A DNA stretch of 64,000 nucleotides, taken from UBA2031 sp037189985. Its GTDB lineage: Bacteria > Pseudomonadota > Gammaproteobacteria > Pseudomonadales > Moraxellaceae. The notes under the pieces are model-generated. The model saw only the letters and a program-made list of their open reading frames with translations, was not told the DNA's origin and searched no databases. The stretch lies in the NCBI GenBank assembly GCA_037189985.1, contig JBBCJX010000003.1:140220-204219 (forward strand), given 5' to 3'. The position numbers and the translations under genes are program-made. Within the stretch, counting starts at the first letter, position 1. Every line of letters starts with the position of its first letter. Positions 26,601-35,904 of the stretch are shown here, one piece after another.

Positions 26601-27436
26601 TGGCACAGGACATACAGGATCCGGCACCGGATGACATAGAGTTGCAGTTGCTGCTGGAGGCCATCTACCAGCGTTACGGCTACGACTTCCGCTCCTATAG
26701 CCGGGCCTCCCTGCGCCGGCGTGTGGACCAGCACTTGTTGATGGGGCGCTATGACCATGTGGGAGAGCTGATCCATGCCATCCTGCACAAGGGAGAGGCG
26801 TTTTCAGCCCTGTTGTCAGGCCTGACCATCAATGTGACAGAGATGTTTCGTGACCCGGATTTTTACCGCGTTTTTCGCGAAAAAGTGGTCCCGGTACTGA
26901 GAACGCACCCCTTTCTCAAGATATGGCATGCCGGCTGTGCGACAGGGGAAGAAATCTACTCCATGGCAATACTGCTGGAAGAAGAGGGGCTGTACGAGCG
27001 CAGCCAGATATATGCCACAGACATAGACAAGGAGGTCCTAGAAAAGGCCCGCAAGGGCATTTTCCCGGTGGCAGAACTGCGCAAATACACGGACAACTAT
27101 CAGCGTGCAGGTGGCAAGGGGTCATTGTCCGACTACTATACTGCCAAGTACGACAACGTGATCATGGACCCCCGGCTGAAGCGGAACGTGATCTTTGCCG
27201 ATCACGATCTGGCGACAGATCAGGTTTTTGGAGAAATGCAGGCAGTGTTCTGCCGCAATGTCCTCATCTACTTCAACCGGGAGCTTCAAAACCGGGTATT
27301 CAACCTGTTCCATGACAGCTTGGACATTGGCGGTACGCTGTGTCTGGGCAACAAGGAAAGCCTGAGGTTTGCAAGCTGCGCCGACCGTTTTGACGTGGTT
27401 GACAAGGCACAACGGATTTACCGCAAGCAGATATGA
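26600..27436 (+). CDS. CheR-type protein-glutamate methyltransferase
   Basis: A 278-aa SAM-dependent methyltransferase. An N-terminal helical CheR domain (LLLEAIYQRYGYDFRSYS) precedes the catalytic domain with VTEMFRDPDFYR, IWHAGCATGEEIYSMA (SAM binding) and the late motif FCRNVLIYF. CheR enzymes methylate glutamates of chemoreceptors. No receptor, CheA or CheW gene is in the window, so the substrate may be the neighbouring hybrid kinase or a distant receptor. The ATG at 26600 overlaps the kinase stop. A longer start at 26585 is possible but lies inside the kinase gene. Confidence 0.92.
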
Positions 27437-27494
27437 ATGACATGCAGATGTTAAGGGACGCAACGGTTGCCAGGGCGGCTCGTGAGGTGAGAGC

Positions 27495-27980
27495 GTGAGT
27501 AAAGAACAGAACATCCTTCTGGTGGACGACCACCCGGAAAACCTGATTGCCCTCGAGGCCATTCTCGATGATGTGGATTGCAGCCTCTTGGTCGCCAACT
27601 CCGGCAACGAAGCCCTGGCACTTTTGCTGAAGCATGAAGTGGCGCTGGTATTGCTGGATGTGCAGATGCCGGGTATGGACGGCTTTGAAGTGGCCGAGCT
27701 GATGCGCAAGAGCAAGCGCACGCAGATGGTCCCCATCATTTTTGTCACGGCCATCAGCAAAGAGGCCAAATACGTGGCAAGGGGCTACGGGGTAGGGGCC
27801 ATCGACTACATGTTCAAACCCCTCAACCCCGAGATACTGCAGCACAAGGCCCGCTTCTTCCTGGACCTGGACATGCAGAAGCGCAGGCTCGAGGAAAAGC
27901 TGCGCAAGAGTCAGGAATCCAAGGAGGCCTTTCTGCGTGCAATGGGCGATGCTCAGGAATCTCCTGCAGACGATGCCTGA
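27495..27980 (+). CDS. Single-domain response regulator with C-terminal helix
   Basis: A 161-aa receiver protein starting at GTG with AGGTGAGAG upstream. It shows the acidic pair in LLVDDHPENL, the phospho-acceptor Asp55 in LLDVQMPGMDGFE, the conserved Thr in IIFVTA and Lys in FKPLNPEI. No output domain follows, only a charged helix (LDLDMQKRRLEEKLRKSQ). It may act as a phosphate sink or adaptor for the hybrid kinase. It is closely related to the receiver half of the gene at 28600, suggesting duplication within the operon. Confidence 0.9.
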   Translation: MSKEQNILLVDDHPENLIALEAILDDVDCSLLVANSGNEALALLLKHEVALVLLDVQMPGMDGFEVAELMRKSKRTQMVPIIFVTAISKEAKYVARGYGVGAIDYMFKPLNPEILQHKARFFLDLDMQKRRLEEKLRKSQESKEAFLRAMGDAQESPADDA

Positions 27981-27991
27981 GCATCTAAAGA

Positions 27992-28603
27992 ATGTCGCGT
28001 CGCCGTACTGCAAAGGTTTCCGGAAAAGCATCCCCCTATGAGGTTGTCGGGATAGGTGCCTCTTGGGGGGGAGTGGAAGTGCTCAGCCAACTGGTCAGTG
28101 ATCTTCCTGCCGACTGGCTGCTGCCTCTGGTCATCGTGCAACATCAGCATCATTCATCCGGAAATGCACTGACACGGATACTGGCGCGTCTGACACCGTT
28201 GCCGGTTGTCGATGTAGAAGACAAGGACAAGATACAGCCGGGTCATGTATATATTGCCCCGGCAAATTATCATTTGCTGATCGAGCAGGACGGCTCTTTC
28301 AGTCTTAGCCTGGAAGCGCCCGTGAACTTTTCACGGCCTTCCATTGATGTAACCTTCGGCTGCCTTGCACGCACCTTTCACCAGCGCTGCATCGGCATCA
28401 TCCTCACAGGGGCCAATGAGGATGGCGCGGAAGGAACAAGAATGATACGGGCAGAAGGTGGGTATGCCATTGCGCAATCACCCGAGTCGGCCGAAGCGCC
28501 TTCCATGCCGGAGGCTGCCATTGCCGCCGGCGTTGATGCCGTGCTGAACCCTGACGCCATGGTGTCGCATTTGCTGCATTTGCTGCATGACGGAACTTTA
28601 TGA
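27992..28603 (+). CDS. Stand-alone CheB-type methylesterase
   Basis: A 203-aa CheB catalytic domain without the usual N-terminal receiver. The catalytic triad is visible as Ser in GIGASWGGVE, His in VIVQHQHH and Asp in GANEDGAEG. It would reverse CheR methylation and may deamidate Gln residues. Lacking its own receiver, it may be controlled by one of the neighbouring receiver proteins; that is inference. Its stop overlaps the ATG of the next gene (ATGA), indicating coupled translation. Confidence 0.92.
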   Translation: MSRRRTAKVSGKASPYEVVGIGASWGGVEVLSQLVSDLPADWLLPLVIVQHQHHSSGNALTRILARLTPLPVVDVEDKDKIQPGHVYIAPANYHLLIEQDGSFSLSLEAPVNFSRPSIDVTFGCLARTFHQRCIGIILTGANEDGAEGTRMIRAEGGYAIAQSPESAEAPSMPEAAIAAGVDAVLNPDAMVSHLLHLLHDGTL

Positions 28604-29736
28604 TGCAGAGCATCCTCATTGTTGATGACAAGAACGAGAACCTTGTGGCGCTGGAGTCCCTTCTCGAGCGCCCGGACCTGCAGTTACTGAAAGCTGACAA
28701 CGGCAACGATGCCCTCAAATTGCTGCTGCGCCACGATGTGGCACTGGCATTGCTGGATGTGCAGATGCCGGGCATGAACGGCTTTGAAATGGCCGAGCTC
28801 ATGCGCCGCAACCGCAAGACTCAATCCATTCCCATCATTTTCGTTACGGCCAATGGCGACAAACGCCAGCTTTTCCGGGGGTATGAAGTAGGGGCAGTGG
28901 ACTACCTGGCCAAGCCCATCGAGCGCGATGTACTGTTATCCAAGGTCAAGGTTTTCCTGGAGCTGGACCGCCAGCGCCAGGAACTGGAAGTGCAGTTGCT
29001 GCAGATACAGCAGCTCAAGCAACAGAACGAGCAGTTGCTGCATGCCCTGGGAGACGGAGTGATTGCGGTGGATGCCGGTGGCGACATCAGCTTCGTCAAT
29101 CCGGCCATGCAGGTGCTCTTTTCTCTGGACCCACAGAAAATTATCGGTCATCACTTGACGGACCTGCTGTTCCAGAACCCTGAGGGGCGCAAGACGCCTT
29201 GGGCAAGCTCGGAAGTTTTTGCCACCACCAGCCGCAATGAGCGCCTGCAACGCGAGTCGGGTTTTTTCCTGAAGACCGACGCAGGACTGGTACCAGCCCA
29301 ACTACTAGCAGCTCCCATTCCGGCAAACAACGGCTATGTGGGTGCCGTCATCACACTGCGAACCTCTGAAGAGGCCAAGCAGGACCTCAGCGAGGATGTG
29401 GCGCGCAAGAACCGTCGCCAGACGCGCAAGCGTATCGGCACGATCCTGCGCCTGTTTGACCGCAATACCGGCATGAATCTCGGTCGTCTGGCCAACATTT
29501 CCCTGGATGGTTTCAAGCTGGCCTCGCGGGAAGAGGTCATGGTCGGCAGCCGTTACCCCATCAGCATGGTCTTGCCGGAAACACTGGCAGGCTCCAATAC
29601 CCTGAGTTTTGATGCACAGGTCGTATGGTGCCGACCGGCAGAGGATACACCCGGGGAGTTCCGCGTAGGCTTCCGCATCGTGAAAATCAGCGAGAATGAC
29701 CTGCGCATCCTTGTGCAACTGATAGACAAATACTGA
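28600..29736 (+). CDS. Response regulator with PAS and PilZ-like output domains
   Basis: A 378-aa protein: receiver (3-120, Asp53 in LLDVQMPGMNGFE), a Gln-rich linker helix, a PAS domain (about 145-260, ALGDGVIAVDAGGDISFVNP), and a C-terminal PilZ-like domain (about 268-378) with RRQTRKR and NISLDGFKL, fitting the RxxxR and (D/N)xSxxG c-di-GMP signature. It could read phosphorylation, a PAS ligand and c-di-GMP together, which would link the operon to motility or surface-attachment control. It ends the operon, with a strong terminator ten bases later. Confidence 0.88.
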   Translation: MMQSILIVDDKNENLVALESLLERPDLQLLKADNGNDALKLLLRHDVALALLDVQMPGMNGFEMAELMRRNRKTQSIPIIFVTANGDKRQLFRGYEVGAVDYLAKPIERDVLLSKVKVFLELDRQRQELEVQLLQIQQLKQQNEQLLHALGDGVIAVDAGGDISFVNPAMQVLFSLDPQKIIGHHLTDLLFQNPEGRKTPWASSEVFATTSRNERLQRESGFFLKTDAGLVPAQLLAAPIPANNGYVGAVITLRTSEEAKQDLSEDVARKNRRQTRKRIGTILRLFDRNTGMNLGRLANISLDGFKLASREEVMVGSRYPISMVLPETLAGSNTLSFDAQVVWCRPAEDTPGEFRVGFRIVKISENDLRILVQLIDKY

Positions 29737-29745
29737 GCAAGATCA

Positions 29746-29783
29746 GCATGAAAAAAGGGCCGTGAATGGCCCTTTTTTCATGC
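29746..29783. terminator. Bidirectional intrinsic terminator
   Basis: GCATGAAAAAAGGGCC and GGCCCTTTTTTCATGC form a perfect 16-base stem with a six-base loop. It sits between the end of the signalling operon (plus) and the end of the mscS-like gene (minus) and serves both directions. Confidence 0.92.
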
Positions 29784-29803
29784 TGGCTCTTTGGCGAAAC
29801 GGA

Positions 29804-30709
29804 TCATTTCAGCAGCTTTTCCCGGATTGCATTTTCCTCTTCTTCTGAGGGTGCAGACTCCGCTTTGGCATCAACAGCAGAGCTTTCCGGTTTGGTAACA
29901 GGGAGACTTCTCGGCTGGACAGCCACCTGATGCGGATAGGGAATTTCTATACCGGCCTCGTCAAATGCCTGCTTGATCGCGCCCTGTAACTGGTCACGCA
30001 CACGGGCGTTGTTCTCGCGACGCACCCAGGCCTGTACTTGAAGATTGATCGCTGAATCACCAAAGCCCTGCATGATGACCTGCGGTGCAGGCTCGTCCAG
30101 GCACAAGGGATTGTCAGCAGCCACCTTGAGCAAGACATCACGCACCCTGGCCAGGTTTTCCTCGTAAGCCACCCCCAGATTGATGCTGATGCGCCGAATG
30201 GGGAGCCGTGTCAGGTTGGTGACTTCGGTCTTGATAAGTTGTTCGTTGGGAATCCGCACATACAGGTTGTCTCCCGTACGCAGCTTGACTGACAGCAGGT
30301 CAATGGACATCACATCCCCTTCGGTCTGGCCCACGCGAATGGTGTCACCAATGGCAATGGAGCCCTCGCCAATCAGGAACAGGCCACTGATGAGGTTGGA
30401 AGCTGATGTTTGCGACGCAAAGCCGATGGCTACGGAGAGAATGCCAGCTGCCCCCAGCAGGACACTGAGCTGGAAACCCATTTCACGCAGGGCCGACATG
30501 ATGAAGACGATCAGCACGCCGTGATAGATCACGCGCCGCCAGACCACCAGCTGGTGGGTGGTCAGCCTGTGCTGCATGGAGCGCTCGAAGATACGGGCCA
30601 GTGTGCGGGCGAGAAACCAGCCAATCAGCAGAAGGACCGAAGCGGCAATCAAGTGCCCCAGTTTTTCGGAGCCCAGGAAGGCTTCAAGATTGAATGAAGA
30701 AAAGGACAT
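29804..30709 (-). CDS. MscS-family mechanosensitive channel
   Basis: A 301-aa inner-membrane channel of the small MscS type. Three membrane spans occupy the first ~110 residues. The pore helix is rich in Gly and Ala (LLGAAGILSVAIGFASQTSASN), followed by the conserved beta domain (EGSIAIGDTIRVGQTEGDV and VRIPNEQLIKTEVTNL) and a C-terminal alpha/beta domain ending in a charged tail. It would release solutes on hypo-osmotic shock. The gene upstream encodes a DUF432-like protein eight bases away, so the two are probably one transcript. Confidence 0.93.
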   Translation of the reverse strand: MSFSSFNLEAFLGSEKLGHLIAASVLLLIGWFLARTLARIFERSMQHRLTTHQLVVWRRVIYHGVLIVFIMSALREMGFQLSVLLGAAGILSVAIGFASQTSASNLISGLFLIGEGSIAIGDTIRVGQTEGDVMSIDLLSVKLRTGDNLYVRIPNEQLIKTEVTNLTRLPIRRISINLGVAYEENLARVRDVLLKVAADNPLCLDEPAPQVIMQGFGDSAINLQVQAWVRRENNARVRDQLQGAIKQAFDEAGIEIPYPHQVAVQPRSLPVTKPESSAVDAKAESAPSEEEENAIREKLLK

Positions 30710-30717
30710 GGCCGGCC

Positions 30718-31524
30718 TCAGTCAAAGAAATTGTCGAAAACACGGATCAGCGCATGCTCGTCAGAACCGCGCCGTGCCGGGGAAAGCCGGGTGACCGTGC
30801 CTGCCTGGGGCAGAACACTGCTTTCGATGCGGATATCCAGCTGCCGCCCGTGCGAAGGGCGGGTGATGCTCAGGGTGGGTGTCCACAGACTGCCTGATTC
30901 CGCCGCATGCACAGCCAGATACGGTGCCGGAATGTTGATACGTTCGATGGGCATGTTGTCATTGCCCTGATTGCGCACTTTTACCGCTGTCACGGCACGG
31001 AAGGGACGGGCAGGGATATGTGAAAGGTCGGTGCGCCCTGTGACCTTGGTGGCATAGCAAAGCATGCCCTTGACCTGGCTGGGGCCAAACCAGGTTTCCC
31101 GAGGCACGAAAACCGGGATGTCGACAATGGGCTCTGTACTGCCTTCGACACGGCCGGTAATCCACACCGGCGTACTGACATAGAAAATGGTTTCCTGTCC
31201 CGCAGGAACGAAAAGGGGACTCAGGGGGCGCACGACAACGGAGCGATCGGCCAGTTGCGGCATGAGGCTGAGACGTGAGCGTGTCTGGCGGAAAACATAT
31301 CGACAGAAAGACAGAGGAGTCTCTTCCAGCTCGCCGGATTCCCGCAGCGCCCACTTGTGCTCATCCTCCCTTTGCAGGGGATTGCGCTGGGTGCGCACAT
31401 GCCACTCCTGCGGCTGCCGGCTGATGGCAAGGTCCAGCCCAGCCAGACTCCAGCGGCGGCTTTGACCGCTTTCAAGCTCCATCTCTCCCCACCATACCGG
31501 CTGAGCCTGCTTCTGATCACTCAT
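30718..31524 (-). CDS. DUF432-like protein, MscS partner
   Basis: A 268-aa predicted cytoplasmic protein with no signal peptide or membrane span. Segments such as PLSPLFVPAGQETIFYVSTPVWI and FVPRETWFGPSQVKGMLCYA resemble the DUF432 family, which I recall as often sitting beside mscS genes. It lies directly upstream of the MscS gene on the same strand. The function is unknown; a role in channel regulation or osmotic sensing is only suggested by the pairing. Confidence 0.65.
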   Translation of the reverse strand: MSDQKQAQPVWWGEMELESGQSRRWSLAGLDLAISRQPQEWHVRTQRNPLQREDEHKWALRESGELEETPLSFCRYVFRQTRSRLSLMPQLADRSVVVRPLSPLFVPAGQETIFYVSTPVWITGRVEGSTEPIVDIPVFVPRETWFGPSQVKGMLCYATKVTGRTDLSHIPARPFRAVTAVKVRNQGNDNMPIERINIPAPYLAVHAAESGSLWTPTLSITRPSHGRQLDIRIESSVLPQAGTVTRLSPARRGSDEHALIRVFDNFFD

Positions 31525-31608
31525 GTCTTCTTCCTGTTATCAGACCCCGGCAGAATTATGCAGTAGCCAAAGCTAAGAGTAGTGTCTCAAAGCTGTACAG
31601 AGCTGTCG

Positions 31609-31637
31609 TTGAGAGGGGTAGGGCCTTCCAGTAGACT
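31609..31637 (+). promoter_or_regulatory. Possible sigma-70 promoter of the gsp operon
   Basis: TTGAGA and TAGACT are separated by 17 bases and lie about 65 bases before the gspE start. The spacing is ideal, but the -10 box is only a moderate match. The 178-base gap otherwise holds only the divergent start of the DUF432-like gene. Confidence 0.35.
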
Positions 31638-31702
31638 GCGGTGCTCCGGGCCATCGCCCCTGTCAGGCGCAGGGCCGGAGCAGGTTTCACTTGGGGTAAA
31701 GC

Positions 31703-33220
31703 ATGCCAGAACTGGAAGCATTACAAGAAGAAAACCAGGAAAGCACGGCAGGCTCGCGCCGCTTTTCCTATGCCTTTGCCAAACGCCATGGCGTCATTGC
31801 CGATCGCGTCGTGAATGGCCGCGCCCATATTTTCCATCGCCCCGGCCTGCGCCTTGGCAGCCTTGCAGAAACCCGGCGCCTGCTCAAGCTGCCGCTGGAG
31901 TGTGAAGAAGTCAGCCCCGAGGTCTTCAGCAACCTCCTGGCACAGGCCTACCAGACCGGCTCCAGCGAATCCATGCAGATGGTGGAAGGGCTGGGCGGCG
32001 ACATGGACCTGGCCAGCCTGGCCGATCTTGTGCCCGAAGCCGAAGACCTGATGGAGCAGGAAGACGATGCCCCCATCATCCGCCTGATCAACGCCCTGCT
32101 GACCGAAGCCATTCGCGAGAATGCCTCCGACATCCATATTGAAACCTATGAAAAACGTCTTTCCGTACGCCTGCGCGTGGACGGTGTATTGCGCGAGATC
32201 GTGCAGCCACGGCGAGAGCTGGCACCTTTGCTGGTATCACGCATCAAGGTGATGGCAAGGCTGGACATTGCGGAGAAGCGCATCCCCCAGGATGGCCGTA
32301 TTTCATTGCGGCTTGCCGGTCGCGAAGTCGATGTGCGTGTTTCCACCATGCCCTCCAGCAACGGCGAGCGTGTGGTGCTGCGTCTCTTGGACAAGCAGGC
32401 CGGGCGGCTGGATGTCTCCCATCTCGGCATGGCAGCCCGTGATCACCGCATCCTGAGGGAAATCATCAACAAGCCGCACGGCATCATTCTGGTGACGGGA
32501 CCTACCGGCTCTGGCAAAACCACCACCCTGTATGCCGCGCTGACAGAGCTGAACGACAAGACACGCAACATACTGACGGTGGAAGACCCCATCGAATACC
32601 AGCTTGAAGGCATCGGCCAGACACAGGTCAACACCAAAGTCGACATGACCTTTGCGCGCGGACTGCGCGCCATCCTGCGCCAGGACCCCGACGTGGTGAT
32701 GGTGGGGGAAATCCGTGATCTGGAAACGGCTGAAATTGCCGTACAGGCCTCGTTGACTGGTCATCTTGTGCTCTCCACGCTGCACACCAACTCTGCTGTT
32801 GGTGCCGTCACGCGACTGCACGACATGGGTATCGAGCCTTTCCTGCTTTCTTCCTCGCTTCTGGGAGTGCTGGCACAGCGCCTCGTGCGCGTGCTGTGCA
32901 CGGAATGCCGTGAACCGTTCACGGCCGATGCCGCAACCTGCGAGTTGCTAGGCATTGATGCTTCCCGTCCGCCGCAGCTTTATAAAGCCAAAGGTTGCGT
33001 GCATTGCAACCAGCTGGGCTATCGCGGTCGTACCGGCATTTACGAGCTGATCGTTATTGATGAAGAAATGCGCAGGCTCATTCACAGCAACGCGAGCGAA
33101 CAGGAACTGGAGGCGCATACGCGCAAGGCCGGGCCCAGCATACGTCAGGACGGCGCCCGCAATGTATTGGGTGGTGTCACCACACTTGAAGAAGTGTTGC
33201 GTGTTACCCGTGAAGGCTGA
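31703..33220 (+). CDS. gspE: Type II secretion ATPase GspE
   Basis: A 505-aa cytoplasmic ATPase that powers pseudopilus assembly. It has the N-terminal GspE domain, Walker A GPTGSGKTTTLYAAL (from about residue 266), the Asp box LTVEDPIEY, Walker B RQDPDVVMVGEIRD, the His box ASLTGHLVLSTLHTN, and the zinc site CTEC...CVHC typical of GspE. It opens a nine-gene run gspEFGHIJKLM on one strand with overlaps or short gaps. Confidence 0.96.
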   Translation: MPELEALQEENQESTAGSRRFSYAFAKRHGVIADRVVNGRAHIFHRPGLRLGSLAETRRLLKLPLECEEVSPEVFSNLLAQAYQTGSSESMQMVEGLGGDMDLASLADLVPEAEDLMEQEDDAPIIRLINALLTEAIRENASDIHIETYEKRLSVRLRVDGVLREIVQPRRELAPLLVSRIKVMARLDIAEKRIPQDGRISLRLAGREVDVRVSTMPSSNGERVVLRLLDKQAGRLDVSHLGMAARDHRILREIINKPHGIILVTGPTGSGKTTTLYAALTELNDKTRNILTVEDPIEYQLEGIGQTQVNTKVDMTFARGLRAILRQDPDVVMVGEIRDLETAEIAVQASLTGHLVLSTLHTNSAVGAVTRLHDMGIEPFLLSSSLLGVLAQRLVRVLCTECREPFTADAATCELLGIDASRPPQLYKAKGCVHCNQLGYRGRTGIYELIVIDEEMRRLIHSNASEQELEAHTRKAGPSIRQDGARNVLGGVTTLEEVLRVTREG

Positions 33221-33237
33221 ACGAGGAACGAATCGTC

Positions 33238-34455
33238 ATGCCTGCGTTTGAATACGTTTCTGTTGATACGGCGGGCCGTCGCCAGAAAGGCGTGCTGGAG
33301 GCCGACAGTGCCCGGCAGGTCCGCCAGCAACTGCGTGACAAGGGTTGGCTGCCAGTATCCGTAGAACCTGCAGCCAGCGAGCATCGTGTCGCTCAAAAGG
33401 GAGGAGGGCTTTTCCGGCGCGGCATGAGTGCCTATGAGCTGGCACTGATCACACGCCAGCTTGCCACACTGATACAGGCTGGCATTCCGGTTGAGGAATG
33501 CCTTCGGGCTGTCTCGCGCCAGACCGGCAGACCAGGCCTGCAAAGCCTGCTGCTGGCCGTGCGGGCCCGTGTGAGCGAAGGCTATACGCTGGCACAGTCA
33601 CTCTCGGAGTTTCCCCACGCCTTTCCCGACCTTTACCGCGCGACCGTGGCGGCAGGTGAAAAATCAGGCCATCTTGACCTGGTACTCAACCAGCTCGCTG
33701 ACTACACCGAGTCCCGCTACGACACACAGAAGAAAATCCAGGGCGCGCTGATATATCCCGTCATCCTGACGTTGCTGGCAACCGGCATTGTGGTGGGACT
33801 CTTGGTGTATGTCGTGCCGGATATCGTGCGTGTCTTTGACAGCAGCCGGCAGGAACTGCCGCTGCTGACTCGAGGCCTCATTGCCACGAGCAACTTTGTG
33901 AAGACTGTCGGCCCGTGGTTGCTACTGTTGTTGATTGTTGCCGGCTTCATTGCCCGGCCCATGCTGAAGCAGGAGGCCACCCGCTACCGCCTGCATGGCT
34001 TGCAACTGCGTCTCCCTCTTCTCGGGCCGCTGGTACGAGGCGCCAACGCCGCGCGTTTTTCCAGCACGCTCAGCATCCTGACCCGCAGTGGTGTACCTCT
34101 GGTCGAAGCACTGCGCATTGCGGCCGAGGTCAGCTCAAACCTGTTGATACGTGATGCCATACGGCAGGCTGCCATGAAAGTGACCGAAGGTGGCAGCCTG
34201 AGCCGCGCCCTTGAAGAAAGCGGCTACTTTCCTCCCATGATGATGCAGATGATTTCCAGCGGCGAGCAGAGTGGTGAGCTGGACGAAATGCTGTCGCGTG
34301 CCGCGACCATGCAGGACAAGGAACTGAACAACCTCGTCAGCACCTTGGTCGGGCTGTTTGAGCCCATGATGCTGTTGATGATGGCCTTCGTGGTCTTGCT
34401 GATCGTGCTGGCCATCATGCTTCCCATTCTTTCCATGAACAATCTTGTCGGATGA
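33238..34455 (+). CDS. gspF: Type II secretion inner-membrane platform protein GspF
   Basis: A 405-aa polytopic protein with two GspF domains (about 70-195 and 270-395), each followed by membrane spans. Typical motifs are LITRQLATLIQAGIPVEE, SGEQSGELDEML and the C-terminal hydrophobic run MLLMMAFVVLLIVLAIMLPI. It anchors GspE and the GspL/M platform to the pseudopilus base. Its stop overlaps the gspG ATG. Confidence 0.96.
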   Translation: MPAFEYVSVDTAGRRQKGVLEADSARQVRQQLRDKGWLPVSVEPAASEHRVAQKGGGLFRRGMSAYELALITRQLATLIQAGIPVEECLRAVSRQTGRPGLQSLLLAVRARVSEGYTLAQSLSEFPHAFPDLYRATVAAGEKSGHLDLVLNQLADYTESRYDTQKKIQGALIYPVILTLLATGIVVGLLVYVVPDIVRVFDSSRQELPLLTRGLIATSNFVKTVGPWLLLLLIVAGFIARPMLKQEATRYRLHGLQLRLPLLGPLVRGANAARFSSTLSILTRSGVPLVEALRIAAEVSSNLLIRDAIRQAAMKVTEGGSLSRALEESGYFPPMMMQMISSGEQSGELDEMLSRAATMQDKELNNLVSTLVGLFEPMMLLMMAFVVLLIVLAIMLPILSMNNLVG

Positions 34456-34886
34456 AAAACGTGAAAATGACAATGCAGCGCGCAAGCGGTTTTACCCTGA
34501 TCGAGGTCATGGTCGTTGTGGCCATTCTCGGCATCCTCGCCACCATCGTGATGACCAATGTGGTGGGCAAGGATGAACAGGCACGCATCACGGCCGCCAA
34601 GGCCGGTCTCGCACAAGTCTCCAATGCGCTTGAAATGTACAAGCTCGACAACCACCGTTATCCCACCACCGATGAAGGACTGGAGGCACTGGTGAACCGT
34701 CCCGCCTCGGCCAAGACCTTTCCACCCGGTGGCTACCTGAAAGGTGGCATGCCCAAGGATCCCTGGAGCAATCCCTTCCAGTACATCGTGCCGGGTAGTG
34801 GCGGCCGCCCTTATGATGTGTATTCGCTGGGTGCCGATGGCGCCGAAGGTGGCGAAGGCAACAACGCCGACATCTATCAGGAATGA
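34452..34886 (+). CDS. gspG: Major pseudopilin GspG
   Basis: A 144-aa type IV-like pseudopilin. The prepilin peptidase site is GFTLIEVMVV with Glu at +5, followed by a hydrophobic helix. The C-terminal region (TTDEGLEALVNRP, YDVYSLGADG) has the calcium-binding loop pattern of GspG. It forms the shaft of the pseudopilus. The ATG at 34452 overlaps gspF by four bases; an internal ATG at 34467 is also possible. Confidence 0.96.
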   Translation: MKNVKMTMQRASGFTLIEVMVVVAILGILATIVMTNVVGKDEQARITAAKAGLAQVSNALEMYKLDNHRYPTTDEGLEALVNRPASAKTFPPGGYLKGGMPKDPWSNPFQYIVPGSGGRPYDVYSLGADGAEGGEGNNADIYQE

Positions 34887-35479
34887 ATATGGTGCCGTCA
34901 GCATTCTCCAAACGGCACCGGGGCTTCACGCTCTTGGAGCTGTTGATGGTGATACTGCTGATCGGCGTGCTGAGTGGTGTGGCGCTGGTCGGCCTCAATC
35001 CCGGTGGAGTCGACCGCCGCCTGCGCGAGGAAACGGACAGGCTGGTAGCTCTGATTGATCTGGCCGCCAGCGAGGCCGTCATGCAGAACCGCGAATACGG
35101 CCTCATGATAGGTGGCGACGGTTACGCCTTTCTCTGTCTGGATGAACCAAAACAGCGTTGGCTACCCTGTGAAGATCGCAGTTTTCGTGCACGTGACATG
35201 CCTGAAGGTATGCGTATCCTGATTTTGCGCGAGAGCAATCTGGAAATGACACTGTCAGAGCCAGAATCGGGGAAGCCTGAAGAAAAGGATGACAGCCCGC
35301 GCCTGTCCCCCGATATCTATTTCCTTTCCAGTGGCGAGGCCAGCCCTGCCAGTCTTGAGATTGTTGTAAGCGATGAGCCAGGCCTGCGCCGGGAAATCAA
35401 GATTGACGAAATAGGCCGCGTGACTCGTGACGATGATGAAGATCACGAAGGGCATGGCAACAAGGAGGAGACCCTGTGA
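34883..35479 (+). CDS. gspH: Minor pseudopilin GspH
   Basis: A 198-aa protein with the prepilin site GFTLLELLMV and a beta-rich C-terminal half (LMIGGDGYAFLCLD). It matches GspH in size and order, overlapping gspG by four bases. A charged tail (DDDEDHEGHGNKEE) extends past the usual end of the fold. Confidence 0.9.
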   Translation: MNMVPSAFSKRHRGFTLLELLMVILLIGVLSGVALVGLNPGGVDRRLREETDRLVALIDLAASEAVMQNREYGLMIGGDGYAFLCLDEPKQRWLPCEDRSFRARDMPEGMRILILRESNLEMTLSEPESGKPEEKDDSPRLSPDIYFLSSGEASPASLEIVVSDEPGLRREIKIDEIGRVTRDDDEDHEGHGNKEETL

Positions 35480-35904
35480 TGCATCGTGAGTCACGGGGTT
35501 TCACGTTGCTGGAAGTACTGGTGGCGGTTTCCATATTCGCCATTGCTGCACTTGCCTTGCTCAATGCCCAACGCACCCAGATCACTACCGACCAGCATCT
35601 GGAAGAAAAGACATTCGCCCACTGGGTGGCCATGAACCATCTCACGGAAATGCGCCTCGACGGTGCTTTCCCGGAGATAGGACAGAGGGAAAGCACCGCC
35701 CACATGGCAGGCCGCGACTGGCTGATCACCACGAAGGCGCAAGGGACGCCCACACCCAATGTCCGTCTGATCACCATTTCTGTCGGACTCAAGACAGAGC
35801 AGAGTGGTACCGGCAGTCTGGAAGAAAAAACCGATCCGGTCAGCGTGCTGACCGCTTTCCTGCCCCGCCGCCAAAGCAGAAGTGAAAATGCGCCGTCATC
35901 CTGA
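35476..35904 (+). CDS. gspI: Minor pseudopilin GspI
   Basis: A 142-aa protein with prepilin site GFTLLEVLVAVSIFAIAALAL and the motif HWVAMNHLTEMRL typical of GspI. It joins GspJ and GspK at the pseudopilus tip. It overlaps gspH by four bases and gspJ by about 17. Confidence 0.92.
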   Translation: MMHRESRGFTLLEVLVAVSIFAIAALALLNAQRTQITTDQHLEEKTFAHWVAMNHLTEMRLDGAFPEIGQRESTAHMAGRDWLITTKAQGTPTPNVRLITISVGLKTEQSGTGSLEEKTDPVSVLTAFLPRRQSRSENAPSS

